This document shows positions 8,216-18,951 of a stretch of 64,000 bases of DNA, in pieces. Each line of letters begins with the position of its first letter. The stretch's first letter is position 1. The notes beneath the pieces are model-generated. The model was not told the DNA's origin. It ran no database searches and saw only the letters and a program-made list of their open reading frames with translations. Made by a program: the position numbers and the translations under genes. Source of the DNA: a bacterium (lineage in GTDB: Bacteria > Bacillota > Bacilli > Lactobacillales > Streptococcaceae); contig CAJNDF010000007.1 of the NCBI GenBank assembly GCA_905221455.1, positions 1 to 64,000 of the forward strand, in the 5' to 3' direction.

Positions 8216-10750
8216 TTATAATTTTTGTTTTAACTCGACCAAAACATTCATAGCCTGCATGGGTGTCATATTGTAAACATCCAGTTTAGACAATTCTGCT
8301 AGGATAGGATGCTCTTCTGCCGTATCAAAGAGTGAAATCTGTTCAGTGACGGCACTTGTTTGCCTCACGGGAGCAGGACTTTCTGTCCCTTGATTCTCTA
8401 ACTGAGTCAAAATCTTGTCCGCCCTTGCTAAAAGGTCTGCTGGCAAGCCAGCAATCTTGGCAACATGGATACCATAGGATTTATCGGCTGGTCCTGGTTC
8501 AATCTTGTGAAGGAAGGTAACCTGCCCATCCTGCTCCAAAGTTGACACGTGGACATTGACCAAGTCTTGTAAACTAGACTCCAGACTAGTCAACTCATGA
8601 TAGTGGGTCGCAAAGAGGGTCTTGGCCCCGATATGCTCATGGATGTATTCGATGATGGACTGAGCAAGAGCCATCCCATCATAAGTAGCGGTTCCCCGTC
8701 CTAACTCATCAAAGAGAATCAAGGAATTCTTTGTTGCATGCGAAATAGCATTGTTGGCCTCCATCATCTCCACCATAAAGGTTGATTGGCCTGAAACCAA
8801 GTCATCTGCTGCTCCGATACGGGTAAAAATCGCATCAAAAATCGGTAAATGAGCACTTTCTGCCGGCACATAAGAACCCAACTGGGCCATAACTGCCGTC
8901 ATAGCTAACTGACGCATATAGGTTGACTTCCCGCTCATGTTTGGCCCTGTAATCAGTTGAATACTGGTATCTTCTGCCATCTGAATCGTATTAGGAATAT
9001 AGGTCTGAGCCCCCATAACCTTTTCAACGACGGCATGGCGCCCTTTCTGGATATCAATTTGTGAATCGTCGCCAAACTCAGGTCGAATCAAATGCTGGGT
9101 CTCAGCTACAACTGCCAAGCTTTGTAAAACATCAACTGTTGCAATTCCTTGAGCTAGAGCCTGCAAACGCTGAATGTACTTGCTGACCTCTTCACGAATA
9201 CGCATAAAGATTTCGTATTCTAGATTGGCTGACTTCTCACGCGCTTCCAACATATCGCCCTCGATACGGGCTAATTCTTCGGTTCCAAAACGTTCTGAGT
9301 TCTTCAGCGTTGCTTTACGGAAAAAATGGGCTGGCACATTTCCCAGTTGCGAATTAGTAACATGAAAATAATAGCCATCCTTTTTATTGTAGGCAATCTT
9401 AAGTGCACTGATACCAGAGTTTTCGCGCTCCTTAGCCTCAATCTCAGCAATCCAGCTAGCCCCTTCTCTGAGAACTCGACGGTACTTGTCTAAAGTCTCA
9501 TCAAATCCAGTCCGGATAATACCACCTTCTGTAATCACATGAGGAGCTTCAGGAGCAATCGCTGCGCTAATCAAGCTCTCCAACTCAGGGATTCCATCTA
9601 GTTGGGCGATGAGATAGGCCAGGGCAGGTTGCTCCATCCCTTCTAAAATCGCACGAATCCGTGGCACACTAGATAAAGTAGTCGCCAACTGCAAGAGATC
9701 CTTAGGATTGGTTTTGCCAAAAGAAACACGACTAGCCAAGCGCTCAATGTCATAAACACCCTTGAGACTGTCTGTCAAATCACTACGCTCAAAGAAGTGA
9801 TCAAGAAAGACCTGCACCACTTCTTGACGCTGAACAATTCGTTCCTTATCAATCAGGGGACGATGAATCCAAGAACGCAAGAGACGCATCCCCATAGCCG
9901 TTTTGGTTTCATCCAAAAGCCAGAAAAGACTACCTTGCTTCTTGCCCGAACGAGCATTTTCAACCAAATCCAGACTAGCCTTGGTCGCATAATCCATCTG
10001 CAAGAAATCTTTGATTTCATAGCGGATAACAGGCTTGAGGTGATTCAATTCCCGCATCTGGGTTCGATGAACATACTGGAGGAGCTTACTAGATGCCGCT
10101 TGCTCCACAGCTGCCAATCGTGGATCCAGTAAATGAAGGTCCTCAAAGCCTTCTTTTTCATAGGAAAGCACCAGATTCATCTGGCGACTGAGAATCTGTT
10201 CTTCTTCCTCGGACAAGTCATATCCCAGAACCACTTCTCGCGCCTTGAGGTTACGGATTTCCCCACAAACCAGCGTGAAATCCAATAGACCCGTCACATA
10301 AAAGTCACCTGTCACTAGGTCCATATAAGCTAGACCAAACTGACTGCCATCACGATCTAGGGCAACCAAGAAATTGTTCTGACTGTCTGGCTTACTGCTA
10401 TCGACCACTGTCCCTGGCGTAATGACCTGAACAACCTCTCGTTTCACAACCCCAACTGCTTGTTTAGGATCTTCCATCTGCTCAGCAATAGCCACCTTAT
10501 AGCCTTGCTCAATCAAGACATCAATATACTGCTGGGCAGAGTGATAGGGAACCCCCGCCATAGGAATCGGATTGTCCGCATTCTTGTTGCGACTCGTTAA
10601 GGAAATTTCCAGAATCTGCGCAGCATTGACCGCATCCTCATAAAATAATTCATAAAAATCACCCATCCGAAAGAGCAAAAAAGCATCTGGATATTGCTTC
10701 TTAATATCTACATACTGTTGCATGCCGGGTGATAGCTTTTCTGTCGCCAT
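8216..10750 (-). CDS. mutS: DNA mismatch repair protein MutS (HexA)
   Basis: The 844-residue protein recognises mismatches and starts long-patch repair with MutL (HexB). Mismatch-binding domain I is at the N-terminus with [13 protein letters not shown], where the Phe/Glu pair contacts the mismatch. The C-terminal ATPase shows Walker [14 protein letters not shown], then [16 protein letters not shown] and ATHYHELT. The start at 10750 ([10 protein letters not shown]) is chosen for GGAGAGACGG upstream and the family length; the frame is open 13 codons earlier. The order argR-mutS on the same strand is conserved in streptococci; a terminator-like hairpin lies between them. Confidence 0.97.
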   Translation of the reverse strand: MATEKLSPGMQQYVDIKKQYPDAFLLFRMGDFYELFYEDAVNAAQILEISLTSRNKNADNPIPMAGVPYHSAQQYIDVLIEQGYKVAIAEQMEDPKQAVGVVKREVVQVITPGTVVDSSKPDSQNNFLVALDRDGSQFGLAYMDLVTGDFYVTGLLDFTLVCGEIRNLKAREVVLGYDLSEEEEQILSRQMNLVLSYEKEGFEDLHLLDPRLAAVEQAASSKLLQYVHRTQMRELNHLKPVIRYEIKDFLQMDYATKASLDLVENARSGKKQGSLFWLLDETKTAMGMRLLRSWIHRPLIDKERIVQRQEVVQVFLDHFFERSDLTDSLKGVYDIERLASRVSFGKTNPKDLLQLATTLSSVPRIRAILEGMEQPALAYLIAQLDGIPELESLISAAIAPEAPHVITEGGIIRTGFDETLDKYRRVLREGASWIAEIEAKERENSGISALKIAYNKKDGYYFHVTNSQLGNVPAHFFRKATLKNSERFGTEELARIEGDMLEAREKSANLEYEIFMRIREEVSKYIQRLQALAQGIATVDVLQSLAVVAETQHLIRPEFGDDSQIDIQKGRHAVVEKVMGAQTYIPNTIQMAEDTSIQLITGPNMSGKSTYMRQLAMTAVMAQLGSYVPAESAHLPIFDAIFTRIGAADDLVSGQSTFMVEMMEANNAISHATKNSLILFDELGRGTATYDGMALAQSIIEYIHEHIGAKTLFATHYHELTSLESSLQDLVNVHVSTLEQDGQVTFLHKIEPGPADKSYGIHVAKIAGLPADLLARADKILTQLENQGTESPAPVRQTSAVTEQISLFDTAEEHPILAELSKLDVYNMTPMQAMNVLVELKQKL

Positions 10751-10776
10751 TTTCCGTCTCTCCTTGTCAAAAATAA

Positions 10777-10799
10777 GTCTTGAGAGCAACTCCCAAGAC
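10777..10799 (-). terminator. Terminator-like hairpin between argR and mutS
   Basis: GTCTTGAGAG/CTCCCAAGAC inverted repeat with a 3-base loop; on the minus strand it is followed by TTATTTTTG. It sits just after the argR stop and could reduce argR read-through into mutS. Confidence 0.7.
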
Positions 10800-10800
10800 C

Positions 10801-11247
10801 TTACTTATCTTTCATCAAATCTAGCAAACGATCTTCCATGAGTTTGGCAACGTGCTGGTCTCGACAAATAACCAATAAGGTATTGGCACCAGCAACTGTT
10901 CCTAAAATCCATTCATCCTTGTTTGCATCTACAATATTGGCCAAAACAGAGGCTTCTCCCAGTTTGGTATGAAGCACCAAGGTAAACTCTGCTCTTGCAA
11001 CGCCTTCTAAATGATGAGACAAAAATTCCACCAAATCAATCTTTTCTGTCTCATTTGCTAGTACATAATACACCATATCATTTTTCTTGACCTTGGTCAA
11101 GCCGATTTCGCGCAAATCACGAGACAGGGTTGTCTGCGTCACAAAGACATTGTGCGCCTCCAACCGATCTTGAATTTCTTTTTGTGTACTTAATTTCTCC
11201 TCAGTAATCATTTTTTTTATTAACTGATGACGATCTCTTTTTCTCAT
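10801..11247 (-). CDS. argR: Arginine repressor family regulator (ArgR)
   Basis: A 148-residue ArgR-type regulator with the expected two parts: an N-terminal winged helix (residues 1-70; [13 protein letters not shown] and [14 protein letters not shown]) and a C-terminal arginine-binding/oligomerisation domain ([15 protein letters not shown]). It is divergent from argS across 135 bases. Streptococci often carry several ArgR/AhrC paralogues; being beside argS this is the copy conventionally called ArgR. A-T rich inverted stretches between 11258 and 11300 could be ARG boxes but are not convincing by eye. Confidence 0.92.
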   Translation of the reverse strand: MRKRDRHQLIKKMITEEKLSTQKEIQDRLEAHNVFVTQTTLSRDLREIGLTKVKKNDMVYYVLANETEKIDLVEFLSHHLEGVARAEFTLVLHTKLGEASVLANIVDANKDEWILGTVAGANTLLVICRDQHVAKLMEDRLLDLMKDK

Positions 11248-11345
11248 AAAATCCTCTTATGTGAATATTTATAACTAATTTTATAACTATATTATACCAA
11301 AAAAATAGGAGATTTCAAAAATTTTTTCTTCTTTCTTTAAAATTG

Positions 11346-11354
11346 TGATAAAAT
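11346..11354 (+). promoter_or_regulatory. argS extended -10 promoter
   Basis: TGATAAAAT (TG-N-TAAAAT) lies 29 bases before the argS ATG. No good -35 box is evident, which is normal for an extended -10 promoter. Confidence 0.6.
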
Positions 11355-11382
11355 AGTAGAAAAGTCCAAAAAGGAGCTCTTA

Positions 11383-13074
11383 ATGAATACAAAAGAATTG
11401 ATTGCTAGCGAGTTGGCTAGCATCATTGATAGCCTGGACCAAGAGGCTATTTTAAATTTACTGGAAACCCCTAAAAACTCAGAAATGGGAGACATCGCTT
11501 TCCCTGCTTTTTCTCTTGCAAAAGTCGAACGTAAAGCACCTCAAATGATTGCGGCTGAACTGGCTGAAAAAATTAACAGCCAAGCCTTTGAAAAGGTTGT
11601 TGCAACAGGACCTTACGTCAACTTTTTCCTTGATAAATCTGCCATCTCTGCTCAAGTATTGCAAGCTGTTATCACGGAAAAAGAACACTATGCTAATCAA
11701 AACATTGGTAAACAAGAAAATGTTTTGATCGACATGTCTAGCCCCAATATCGCTAAACCATTTTCTATCGGTCACCTGCGCTCAACTGTTATCGGGGATA
11801 GCTTGTCACATATTTTCCAAAAAATCGGTTATCAAACGGTTAAGGTCAACCATTTGGGAGACTGGGGTAAACAGTTTGGGATGCTGATTGTCGCCTACAA
11901 AAAATGGGGAGACGAAGAAGCTGTAAAAGCTCATCCAATCGATGAACTTCTTAAACTCTATGTCCGCATCAATGCTGAAGCTGAAAACGACCCTAGCTTG
12001 GATGAAGAAGCGCGCGAATGGTTCCGTAAACTGGAAAATGGAGATGAGGAAGCTCTTGCACTTTGGCAATGGTTCCGTGATGAAAGTTTGGTGGAATTTA
12101 ACCGCCTTTACAATGAACTGAAGGTTGACTTTGACAGCTACAACGGAGAAGCCTTCTACAATGATAAGATGGATGCCGTTGTAGACATTCTTTCTGAAAA
12201 AGACCTTCTTGTTGAATCAGAAGGTGCCCAAGTTGTGAATCTTGAGAAATATGGAATTGAACATCCAGCCCTTATCAAGAAATCTGATGGTGCTACTCTC
12301 TATATCACACGTGACTTGGCTGCAGCCCTTTACCGTAAAAACGAATACCAATTTGCTAAATCTATCTACGTAGTTGGTCAAGAGCAATCTGCCCACTTTA
12401 AACAGCTCAAAGCTGTCTTGCAAGAAATGGGCTACGACTGGAGTAACGACATTACTCATGTTCCTTTTGGTCTGGTTACAAAAGAAGGGAAAAAACTCTC
12501 TACTCGTAAAGGGAATGTCATCTTGCTAGAGCCTACAGTTGCAGAGGCTGTTAGCCGTGCCAAAGCACAAATCGAGGCTAAAAATCCTGAACTTGAAAAC
12601 AAAGACCAGGTAGCGCATGCTGTTGGGGTTGGAGCCATTAAATTCTATGACCTCAAGACTGACCGTACAAATGGATATGACTTCGACCTAGAGGCCATGG
12701 TATCCTTCGAGGGGGAAACTGGACCTTACGTTCAATATGCCTACGCTCGTATCCAATCTATCTTACGCAAAGCAGATTTCAAACCAGAAACAGCTGGTAA
12801 CTATAGCTTGAATGATGCTGAAAGCTGGGAAATCATTAAACTCATCCAAGACTTCCCACGTATTATCAACCGTGCAGCGGATAACTTTGAACCTTCTATC
12901 ATTGCTAAATTTGCAATTAGCCTGGCTCAAGCCTTTAACAAATACTATGCACATACCCGTATCTTGGATGAAAGCCCAGAACGCGACAGCCGTCTAGCCC
13001 TCAGCTACGCAACCGCAGTTGTTCTCAAAGAAGCTCTTCGCTTACTTGGAGTAGAAGCGCCAGAGAAGATGTAA
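11383..13074 (+). CDS. argS: Arginyl-tRNA synthetase
   Basis: A 563-residue class I synthetase that charges tRNA-Arg. The HIGH-like motif is in [13 protein letters not shown] (about residues 126-138). A KMSKS-like segment KKLSTRKGN follows in the catalytic domain, and an anticodon-binding helical domain occupies the C-terminus and ends [13 protein letters not shown]. The start follows AAAAAGGAGCT. It is the first plus-strand gene after the divergent argR. The hairpin array that follows lies where I recall the pnpRS-pst phosphate genes in pneumococcus. Confidence 0.97.
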   Translation: MNTKELIASELASIIDSLDQEAILNLLETPKNSEMGDIAFPAFSLAKVERKAPQMIAAELAEKINSQAFEKVVATGPYVNFFLDKSAISAQVLQAVITEKEHYANQNIGKQENVLIDMSSPNIAKPFSIGHLRSTVIGDSLSHIFQKIGYQTVKVNHLGDWGKQFGMLIVAYKKWGDEEAVKAHPIDELLKLYVRINAEAENDPSLDEEAREWFRKLENGDEEALALWQWFRDESLVEFNRLYNELKVDFDSYNGEAFYNDKMDAVVDILSEKDLLVESEGAQVVNLEKYGIEHPALIKKSDGATLYITRDLAAALYRKNEYQFAKSIYVVGQEQSAHFKQLKAVLQEMGYDWSNDITHVPFGLVTKEGKKLSTRKGNVILLEPTVAEAVSRAKAQIEAKNPELENKDQVAHAVGVGAIKFYDLKTDRTNGYDFDLEAMVSFEGETGPYVQYAYARIQSILRKADFKPETAGNYSLNDAESWEIIKLIQDFPRIINRAADNFEPSIIAKFAISLAQAFNKYYAHTRILDESPERDSRLALSYATAVVLKEALRLLGVEAPEKM

Positions 13075-13080
13075 ATCGCC

Positions 13081-13318
13081 AAAGTTACTTGATTGCGGAG
13101 CAATCTAAGTAACTAATGCCAAATCCTATTCGGACTTTGGCTAGGCGCTTTACTAGTTTTAGGACATAAATATGATCGATTTATGTCCTAAAACGTCGTA
13201 ATCTTAAAGTTATTGGAACTAAAGTTCCTAATTGTTAGACGCTAGCCGCTTATAGGCGGACTAGCTAACTGCTTCACTAGTCATGGTCTCTAAATATCAT
13301 CGATTTAGAGGCCATGAC
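13081..13318. repeat. Array of six consecutive non-coding hairpins downstream of argS
   Basis: Within about 240 bases there are six inverted repeats in a row: AGTTACTTGATTGC with its complement (13081 on), CCAAATCC/GGACTTTGG, a perfect 15-bp stem at 13157-13171/13179-13193, GGAACT/AGTTCC, GCTAGCCGC/GCGGACTAGC, and a 16-bp stem at 13280-13295/13303-13318 with one G-T pair. The two long stems share flanks (GCTTYACTAG on the left, CGTCGTAA on the right) and nearly the same loop, so they are diverged copies of one element whose stem sequence differs. None is followed by a T run, so they are not simple terminators. No open frame explains them. Confidence 0.8.
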
Positions 13319-13401
13319 GTCGTAACTATGGTGAATTGCCTAAACGCTTCACTAATTCAATCTACTCACTACTACTTCTTTATCATACAGGGAGATATTC
13401 T

Positions 13402-13647
13402 ATGAGCCAATATGCTTATATCCTCGTTGTGATTAGCTTGGTGTTCCTTTTTCTGCTCAATAAGTACGAGAAGGAGAGACTTCAAAGGCTCTACCAAGAA
13501 CAACTGTTGAAGGATGAAACATTTAGGGCTGACATCAAAGAGAAAATTCAAACGACTGAAAATATCAATGATGTCATTGCTTACATCAATAAAACTTATC
13601 ATCTAGGAATGTTGCTATCAAAAGACATTACAGATCAATTGAAATAA
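13402..13647 (+). CDS. Small single-pass membrane protein
   Basis: The 81-residue protein has one N-terminal membrane helix (about residues 5-20, AYILVVISLVFLFLL) followed by a charged cytoplasmic tail with coiled-coil character (EKERLQRLYQEQLLK) and a short C-terminal region. The start at 13402 (MSQYAYIL) follows GGGAGATATTCT; an upstream in-frame ATG at 13336 is rejected because it lacks a ribosome site. Position between argS and gpsA matches a conserved hypothetical in mitis-group genomes as I recall. Function is unknown. Confidence 0.75.
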   Translation: MSQYAYILVVISLVFLFLLNKYEKERLQRLYQEQLLKDETFRADIKEKIQTTENINDVIAYINKTYHLGMLLSKDITDQLK

Positions 13648-13671
13648 ACCGAGCTATTCTTTAAGGAATAC

Positions 13672-13713
13672 AAAAACCGAGACTAAGGGTTTTATACTTA
13701 GGCTCGGTTTTTA
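13672..13713. terminator. Bidirectional-looking terminator
   Basis: AAAAACCGAG(ACT)AAG ... CTTAGGCTCGGTTTTT: a long stem with A run before and T run after, between the small membrane protein and gpsA. Confidence 0.88.
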
Positions 13714-13757
13714 TATATTTTTCAAGCAACAAAGCCACCACTACCCAGCAATGCAAG

Positions 13758-13785
13758 TGCAAAATCCTCTAGAATATGATAGAAT
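13758..13785 (+). promoter_or_regulatory. Probable gpsA-galU promoter
   Basis: TGCAAA (13758-13763), 16-base spacer, TAGAAT (13780-13785), 30 bases before the gpsA ATG. Confidence 0.5.
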
Positions 13786-13815
13786 AATGAAAAGGACTCT
13801 ATTAAGGAGGAAAAC

Positions 13816-14832
13816 ATGAAAAAACAAACCGTCGCCGTCTTGGGGCCTGGTTCTTGGGGGACTGCCCTTTCACAAGTCTTAAATGACAATGGACACGAGG
13901 TACGTATTTGGGGAAATATTCCCGAACAAATCAATGAAATTAATACACACCATACTAATAAACATTACTTTAAAGATGTCGTTCTAGATGACAAAATCAT
14001 TGCCTACACTGACTTAGCAGAGGCACTGAAAGATGTGGATGCGATTTTGTTTGTTGTCCCAACAAAAGTGACACGACTTGTTGCCCAACAAGTTGCTCAA
14101 ACTTTAGACCATAAGGCTATCATCATGCACGCATCAAAGGGATTAGAACCCGATAGTCATAAACGATTATCAGCCATCCTTGAAGAAGAAATTCCTGAAC
14201 AGCTCCGCAGTGATATCGTCGTTGTTTCAGGTCCTAGTCATGCAGAAGAAACCATTGTGCGTGACCTGACTTTAATCACTGCTGCTTCTAAAGATTTACA
14301 AACAGCTCAATACGTTCAGGAGCTCTTTAGCAATCACTACTTCCGACTTTATACCAATACGGATGTTATCGGAGTTGAAACTGCTGGTGCTCTTAAAAAT
14401 ATTATTGCTGTTGGTGCCGGAGCTTTACATGGTCTGGGATTTGGTGACAATGCCAAGGCGGCTATCATCGCTCGAGGACTGGCAGAAATTACCCGCCTAG
14501 GGGTGGCACTCGGTGCCAGTCCATTGACCTATAGTGGCTTATCTGGTGTGGGAGATTTGATTGTAACGGGAACCTCCATCCACTCTCGAAACTGGAGAGC
14601 CGGCGATGCCCTTGGTCGTGGAGAATCCCTAGCTGATATCGAGGCCAATATGGGCATGGTAATTGAAGGAATCTCAACGACTCGAGCAGCCTATGAACTA
14701 GCGCAAGAACTTGGAGTTTATATGCCAATTACACAGGCCATTTACCAAGTTATCTACAACGGAACCAATATCAAAGATGCCATTTATGACATCATGAACA
14801 ATGAATTTAAAGCAGAAAATGAGTGGTCTTAG
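13816..14832 (+). CDS. gpsA: NAD(P)-dependent glycerol-3-phosphate dehydrogenase
   Basis: A 338-residue cytoplasmic enzyme that reduces dihydroxyacetone phosphate to sn-glycerol-3-phosphate for phospholipid and teichoic acid synthesis. The N-terminal Rossmann motif is [11 protein letters not shown] (residues 8-18), the catalytic Lys lies in the ETAGALKNI stretch, and the conserved [11 protein letters not shown] segment follows. The start is after AAGGAGGAAAAC. galU starts 21 bases after the stop, so the pair forms an operon linking lipid and envelope sugar precursors. Confidence 0.96.
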   Translation: MKKQTVAVLGPGSWGTALSQVLNDNGHEVRIWGNIPEQINEINTHHTNKHYFKDVVLDDKIIAYTDLAEALKDVDAILFVVPTKVTRLVAQQVAQTLDHKAIIMHASKGLEPDSHKRLSAILEEEIPEQLRSDIVVVSGPSHAEETIVRDLTLITAASKDLQTAQYVQELFSNHYFRLYTNTDVIGVETAGALKNIIAVGAGALHGLGFGDNAKAAIIARGLAEITRLGVALGASPLTYSGLSGVGDLIVTGTSIHSRNWRAGDALGRGESLADIEANMGMVIEGISTTRAAYELAQELGVYMPITQAIYQVIYNGTNIKDAIYDIMNNEFKAENEWS

Positions 14833-14853
14833 CCCTCTATAGAAAGGATTATT

Positions 14854-15753
14854 ATGGCACTGAAAGTTAGAAAAGCAGTCATTCCTGCCGCTGGACTAGG
14901 AACTCGATTTTTACCAGCAACCAAGGCCCTTGCCAAAGAAATGTTGCCAATTGTAGATAAACCAACTATCCAATTTATCGTGGAAGAGGCTCTTAAATCA
15001 GGTATCGAAGATATTCTGGTTGTCACTGGTAAATCAAAACGTTCTATTGAGGACCACTTTGACTCAAATTTTGAGCTTGAGTACAACCTCAAAGAAAAAG
15101 GCAAAACGGATCTGTTAAAATTAGTAGATGAAGCAACTGGCATGCGCCTCCATTTCATTCGCCAAACTCACCCTCGTGGTCTTGGAGACGCTGTCCTACA
15201 AGCCAAAGCTTTTGTAGGGAATGAGCCCTTCGTTGTTATGCTGGGTGATGACCTTATGGACATCACAAATGAGAATGCCGTTCCTTTGACAAAACAACTG
15301 ATGAATGATTACGAAAAGACACACGCATCAACCATTGCTGTCATGCCCGTACCACACGAAGACGTTTCATCATATGGAGTCATTGCTCCTCAAGGCGAAG
15401 GAATCAATGGTCTCTATAGCGTTGAAACTTTCGTTGAAAAACCAGCTCCCGAAGATGCACCAAGTGATTTAGCAATTATCGGTCGCTATCTTCTGACACC
15501 AGAAATTTTTGATATCCTCGAAAAGCAAGCTCCTGGTGCTGGAAATGAAATCCAGCTTACCGATGCTATTGATACGCTTAATAAAACACAGCGTGTTTTC
15601 GCCCGTGAATTTACAGGAGCTCGTTACGACGTTGGGGATAAGTTTGGCTTTATGAAAACATCTATTGACTACGCCCTCAAACATCCACAAGTCAAAGATG
15701 ATTTGAAAGATTACCTCATCCAACTAGGAAAAGAATTGGCTGAGAAGGAATAA
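14854..15753 (+). CDS. galU: UTP-glucose-1-phosphate uridylyltransferase
   Basis: A 299-residue enzyme making UDP-glucose, which feeds capsule, glycolipid and teichoic acid synthesis in streptococci. The nucleotide-binding signature [19 protein letters not shown] is at residues 11-29, followed by LGDDLMD and the family segment [11 protein letters not shown]. It is preceded by AGAAAGGATTATT and ends at a strong terminator. Second gene of the gpsA operon. Confidence 0.96.
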   Translation: MALKVRKAVIPAAGLGTRFLPATKALAKEMLPIVDKPTIQFIVEEALKSGIEDILVVTGKSKRSIEDHFDSNFELEYNLKEKGKTDLLKLVDEATGMRLHFIRQTHPRGLGDAVLQAKAFVGNEPFVVMLGDDLMDITNENAVPLTKQLMNDYEKTHASTIAVMPVPHEDVSSYGVIAPQGEGINGLYSVETFVEKPAPEDAPSDLAIIGRYLLTPEIFDILEKQAPGAGNEIQLTDAIDTLNKTQRVFAREFTGARYDVGDKFGFMKTSIDYALKHPQVKDDLKDYLIQLGKELAEKE

Positions 15754-15756
15754 CAT

Positions 15757-15793
15757 AAAAAAGATAAGGTTCAAAAAATTCCTTATCTTTTTT
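15757..15793. terminator. Terminator between galU and the rhomboid gene
   Basis: Perfect 13-bp stem AAAAAAGATAAGG/CCTTATCTTTTTT with an 11-base loop; A and T runs allow use from both sides by the convergent genes. Confidence 0.9.
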
Positions 15794-15807
15794 CATTACA
15801 CAAATTT

Positions 15808-16482
15808 TCATCCCATTCCCTTGTAGAAAAGCAAGACTGCGAGTCCTACAAACAACACTACCGCTCCTAACCTCTGGCTGGTACGATACATCCGTCTTTC
15901 TCCTCGAACTGGAAAGATAATTGCTAGAAATGCTCCACCAGCTGCACCACCGATATGGCCAGCTAGGCTGATTCCTGGAATCAGAACACTTCCAATAATG
16001 TTAACCACAAAAAGTGTCAGATAAGATTGCCCTAGCTGTTGGATATAGGGGTTGCGCGTAGCATAGCGAAGAATGATAATCGCTGCAAATAGTCCGTAAA
16101 GAGAAGTGGAGGCCCCTGCTGCTAAGGATTTGGGACTAAACACAAAAACAAAGAGATTGCCCATCATTCCTGATAAGAGATAAAGAGAGAAAAACTGCTT
16201 GGATCCAAAAATCTCCTCTACTTGCCTACCAAGATAATAAAGCGAAAGCATATTAACTATGAAATGCTCCCATCCAATATGGACAAAAATGGCAGAGAAG
16301 AGACGCCAAACCTGCTCAGGAAAGAGGCGAATGGCAGGTCCGTACATGGCTCCAAATCGAAATAAGGTATCTGCCCTGTAAAAGTTTCCTCCTGTGGTCA
16401 CCAACATTAGTAGAAATACCAAGGCCGTCACTAAGAGGAAGAAACTCGTCACAGGGTAACGCCTATCAAAGATTTCCTTCAT
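15808..16482 (-). CDS. Rhomboid-family intramembrane serine protease
   Basis: The 224-residue polytopic membrane protein cleaves substrates within the membrane. The nucleophile Ser is in AAGASTSLYG and the catalytic His in LAGHIGGAAGG; HIGWEHFIVNM carries the conserved N-terminal-domain His/Asn residues. About six to seven hydrophobic helices are visible. A TTG at 16485 and the ATG at 16482 share the AGGAGG ribosome site; ATG is chosen. The start overlaps the end of the cyclo-ligase gene (16466), so the two are translationally linked. Confidence 0.93.
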   Translation of the reverse strand: MKEIFDRRYPVTSFFLLVTALVFLLMLVTTGGNFYRADTLFRFGAMYGPAIRLFPEQVWRLFSAIFVHIGWEHFIVNMLSLYYLGRQVEEIFGSKQFFSLYLLSGMMGNLFVFVFSPKSLAAGASTSLYGLFAAIIILRYATRNPYIQQLGQSYLTLFVVNIIGSVLIPGISLAGHIGGAAGGAFLAIIFPVRGERRMYRTSQRLGAVVLFVGLAVLLFYKGMG

Positions 16483-17005
16483 CAATCAAAACCTCCTGAA
16501 CAGGAATATCATGATCTTCAGGCATAAAGTCCTGAACTTGACAAGGATAGATTGTACTCATACTATGACCAGTAAAATGTTCAAGATAGCGGTCGTAATA
16601 GCCTCCGCCATAGCCAATCCGATAGCCCTCTGTCGTAAAAGCCAGACCAGGAACATGAATCAAATCAATCTGAGAGGCATCCACTACTTCCAAATTTCCC
16701 TGTGGTTCCAGTAAGCCAAAAGAAGTTTTGACCAGTTGTTGCGGATTATAGACTACAAAGTCCATGCGCCCCTTAGGATAGGTTTTTGGTATTAGAACCT
16801 TCTTGCCATCCTTCAGCGCCTGCTCAATCAGTTCCTGCGTTTGAAACTCATGAGGAAAAGAGAGATAGGTTGCGATAACCTTGGCCTCATTGTAAAAGGG
16901 ATGCTTTAAAAATCGCTCGGTTAAAGCTCGATCCATAGCCTGTTTTTGCCCTCTAGGGATAGCTTTCATTTCTTGCAAGACTTGCTTGCGTAGTTCTGCT
17001 TTCAT
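16466..17005 (-). CDS. 5-formyltetrahydrofolate cyclo-ligase
   Basis: The 179-residue enzyme converts 5-formyl-THF to 5,10-methenyl-THF using ATP. The signature is GYGGGYYDRYLEHF near residue 132, with LIPKTYPKGRMDF earlier. ATG at 17005 (MKAELRKQV) is chosen over an upstream TTG that would sit too close to the GAGG ribosome site. It lies 11 bases after the deacetylase gene and overlaps the rhomboid gene, so it belongs to a compact operon running from 18912 or 18147 down to 15808. Confidence 0.93.
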   Translation of the reverse strand: MKAELRKQVLQEMKAIPRGQKQAMDRALTERFLKHPFYNEAKVIATYLSFPHEFQTQELIEQALKDGKKVLIPKTYPKGRMDFVVYNPQQLVKTSFGLLEPQGNLEVVDASQIDLIHVPGLAFTTEGYRIGYGGGYYDRYLEHFTGHSMSTIYPCQVQDFMPEDHDIPVQEVLIDEGNL

Positions 17006-17016
17006 AGACAATTCCT

Positions 17017-18147
17017 CTACTCTGCCGCCTTCTTTTTCAAGAAACTAGAGACCGCATCCACCCCAATTGCTAGAGCCTCTTCCTTGGGAGTCATCTGAGG
17101 ATGATGAAGGGCGTAGGGACTATCAATACCCAGCCAGAACATAACGCCATCAACCTTTGAAAGCAAATAACCAAAATCCTCACCTGTCATAGCAGGCTCG
17201 ATATCAATCAACTCGATTCCGTCTTTCTCTTCAAAGAAGTCCATCAGTTCACGCGCCAAGACTGGATTGTTCTCAACAGGCAGGTATCCACCTTGTTTGA
17301 GTTCCACTTCTACTTCCATATCAAAGGCAGCTGCAACTCCTTCTGCAACTGTTTTGACCCTTTTTTGCACCAAGAGACTCATGTCCTGTGTCAAAGCCCG
17401 AATGGTTCCATGCAAAAAGGCTGTGTCTGTGATGACATTGTTGGTGGTTCCAGCTTGGAAAACTCCAAAGGTCACCACTGCTCCCTCGATTGGGTTGACA
17501 TTGCGGCTGACAACTGACTGCACCTGGGTCACGAAGTAACTAGCCGCTACCAAAGCGTCATTGGCTTCATGCGGAAAGGCTGCATGTCCTCCTTTACCCT
17601 TGAAACGAATCTTCACCTCACAAGTTCCTGCAAAGAGAGTGTGTGTATTGGTCGCAATCTGTCCAACCTTAAGATCCGGACGGACATGGAGACCATAAAA
17701 TTGGTCTGGCAACCAGTCTCCAAAAGCGCCGTCCTCATACATGAGCATCCCACCAGCTTCATTTTCTTCAGCAGGCTGAAATAGGAAGAGCAGATTGTTC
17801 TTTGGTTGCTCTTCAAGGGCACGCTCAAGACAACCCAAGGCAATGGTCATATGAAAATCATGTCCACAAGCGTGCATACGATCTTGGTGCTGAGAAGCAA
17901 AAGGAAGGCCTGTTTGTTCAACGATAGGCAGACCGTCAATATCTGTCCGCCAACCAATGGTTCGCTCTGGCTGATTTCCCTGCAAATAAACCAAAATACC
18001 TGTCCGCCAAGTACGAACTTGGACAAAATCCTTGCCCGCAGTCAATTTCTCAATCACATCCATCAAATAAGCATGAGTCTTGAACTCCTCCAAGCCAATC
18101 TCTGGAATCTGGTGCAAATCTCGTCTAGTCTGAATCAAATCTAACAT
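17017..18147 (-). CDS. N-acetyl-diaminopimelate deacetylase (M20 peptidase family)
   Basis: A 376-residue M20 amidohydrolase. Metal-binding segments are [10 protein letters not shown] and [10 protein letters not shown], and a dimerisation domain sits in the middle ([14 protein letters not shown]). The family includes many N-acyl amino acid hydrolases, but placement next to the tetrahydrodipicolinate N-acetyltransferase gene points to the acetyl branch of lysine/diaminopimelate synthesis, where it removes acetate from N-acetyl-LL-diaminopimelate. In streptococci, lysine goes into the peptidoglycan stem peptide. The start follows AGGAGGACAG. It is 66 bases after dapH. Confidence 0.88.
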   Translation of the reverse strand: MLDLIQTRRDLHQIPEIGLEEFKTHAYLMDVIEKLTAGKDFVQVRTWRTGILVYLQGNQPERTIGWRTDIDGLPIVEQTGLPFASQHQDRMHACGHDFHMTIALGCLERALEEQPKNNLLFLFQPAEENEAGGMLMYEDGAFGDWLPDQFYGLHVRPDLKVGQIATNTHTLFAGTCEVKIRFKGKGGHAAFPHEANDALVAASYFVTQVQSVVSRNVNPIEGAVVTFGVFQAGTTNNVITDTAFLHGTIRALTQDMSLLVQKRVKTVAEGVAAAFDMEVEVELKQGGYLPVENNPVLARELMDFFEEKDGIELIDIEPAMTGEDFGYLLSKVDGVMFWLGIDSPYALHHPQMTPKEEALAIGVDAVSSFLKKKAAE

Positions 18148-18213
18148 CTATCTGTCCTCCTATATAGCAGAAAGAGGCTGGAAAAGAGTTCCGCCTCTAT
18201 TTGTCTTTTACAA

Positions 18214-18912
18214 TTACAAGGTACGAAGCGCATCTTCTAGCGCTGTTTTTTGTTGAGTTTGGGCATCAATCTCTTTGATAATGCGAGCTGGAACACCTGC
18301 TACTACCACGTTTTCTGGGACATCTTGGGTAACAATAGCTCCTGCTGCGACAACTGAACCACTACCGATTTGGACTCCTTCGATAACCACTGCATTGGCC
18401 CCGATAAGAACATTATCTCCGACACGAACTGGTTCGGCGCTAGCTGGCTCAATCACACCTGCCAAAACTGCACCTGCACCAACGTGGCTGTTTTTCCCAA
18501 CGATAGCACGGCCACCAAGGATGGCACCCATGTCAATCATGGTTCCTGCACCGATTTCAGCGCCGATATTGATAACTGCTCCCATCATGATAACAGCATT
18601 GTCACCAATTTCCACCTGGTCACGGATAATCGCACCTGGCTCGATACGAGCGTTGATAGCACGTTTATCTAGTAAAGGAACGGCAGAATTGCGAGCATCT
18701 TGCTCAACAACATAGTCTTGATTTTCTACCAAGCCATCAAGAAGCGGAGCAACATCTTTCCAGTCTCCAAATAGGACATTTCCTAGTTTAACAACAGATC
18801 CAGGTACAGCAGTTGCAAGCTCTCCCTCAAAGGTTACTTTCACACTGGTTTTCTTTTCAGCATTGGCGATAAATTGGATAATTTCTTGTGCGTTCATTTT
18901 TGTAGCAGTCAT
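18214..18912 (-). CDS. dapH: 2,3,4,5-tetrahydropyridine-2,6-dicarboxylate N-acetyltransferase
   Basis: A 232-residue acetyl-CoA-dependent enzyme of lysine synthesis. An N-terminal helical domain (residues 1-90) is followed by a left-handed beta-helix of hexapeptide repeats ([20 protein letters not shown] onward, residues 90-205) and a short C-terminal helix. The enzyme normally works as a trimer. The start follows AGGAGGCGCC. It heads the operon with the deacetylase gene. Its own promoter (TAGAAT near 18948) overlaps the terminator of a probable small RNA just upstream. Confidence 0.93.
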   Translation of the reverse strand: MTATKMNAQEIIQFIANAEKKTSVKVTFEGELATAVPGSVVKLGNVLFGDWKDVAPLLDGLVENQDYVVEQDARNSAVPLLDKRAINARIEPGAIIRDQVEIGDNAVIMMGAVINIGAEIGAGTMIDMGAILGGRAIVGKNSHVGAGAVLAGVIEPASAEPVRVGDNVLIGANAVVIEGVQIGSGSVVAAGAIVTQDVPENVVVAGVPARIIKEIDAQTQQKTALEDALRTL

Positions 18913-18951
18913 AGGCGCCTCCTAGTTCATTTTAATGATACCTATTCTACC

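Noticed and set aside
13081..13318. CRISPR array reading of the repeated hairpins
   Set aside because: Repeats are not identical, not regularly spaced, and no cas genes are present; the variable parts are the stems themselves.
18275..18715. 146-codon plus-strand frame opposite dapH, rich in Ala, Pro, Thr
   Set aside because: It is the antisense image of hexapeptide repeats in dapH, which gives repetitive composition without coding evidence.
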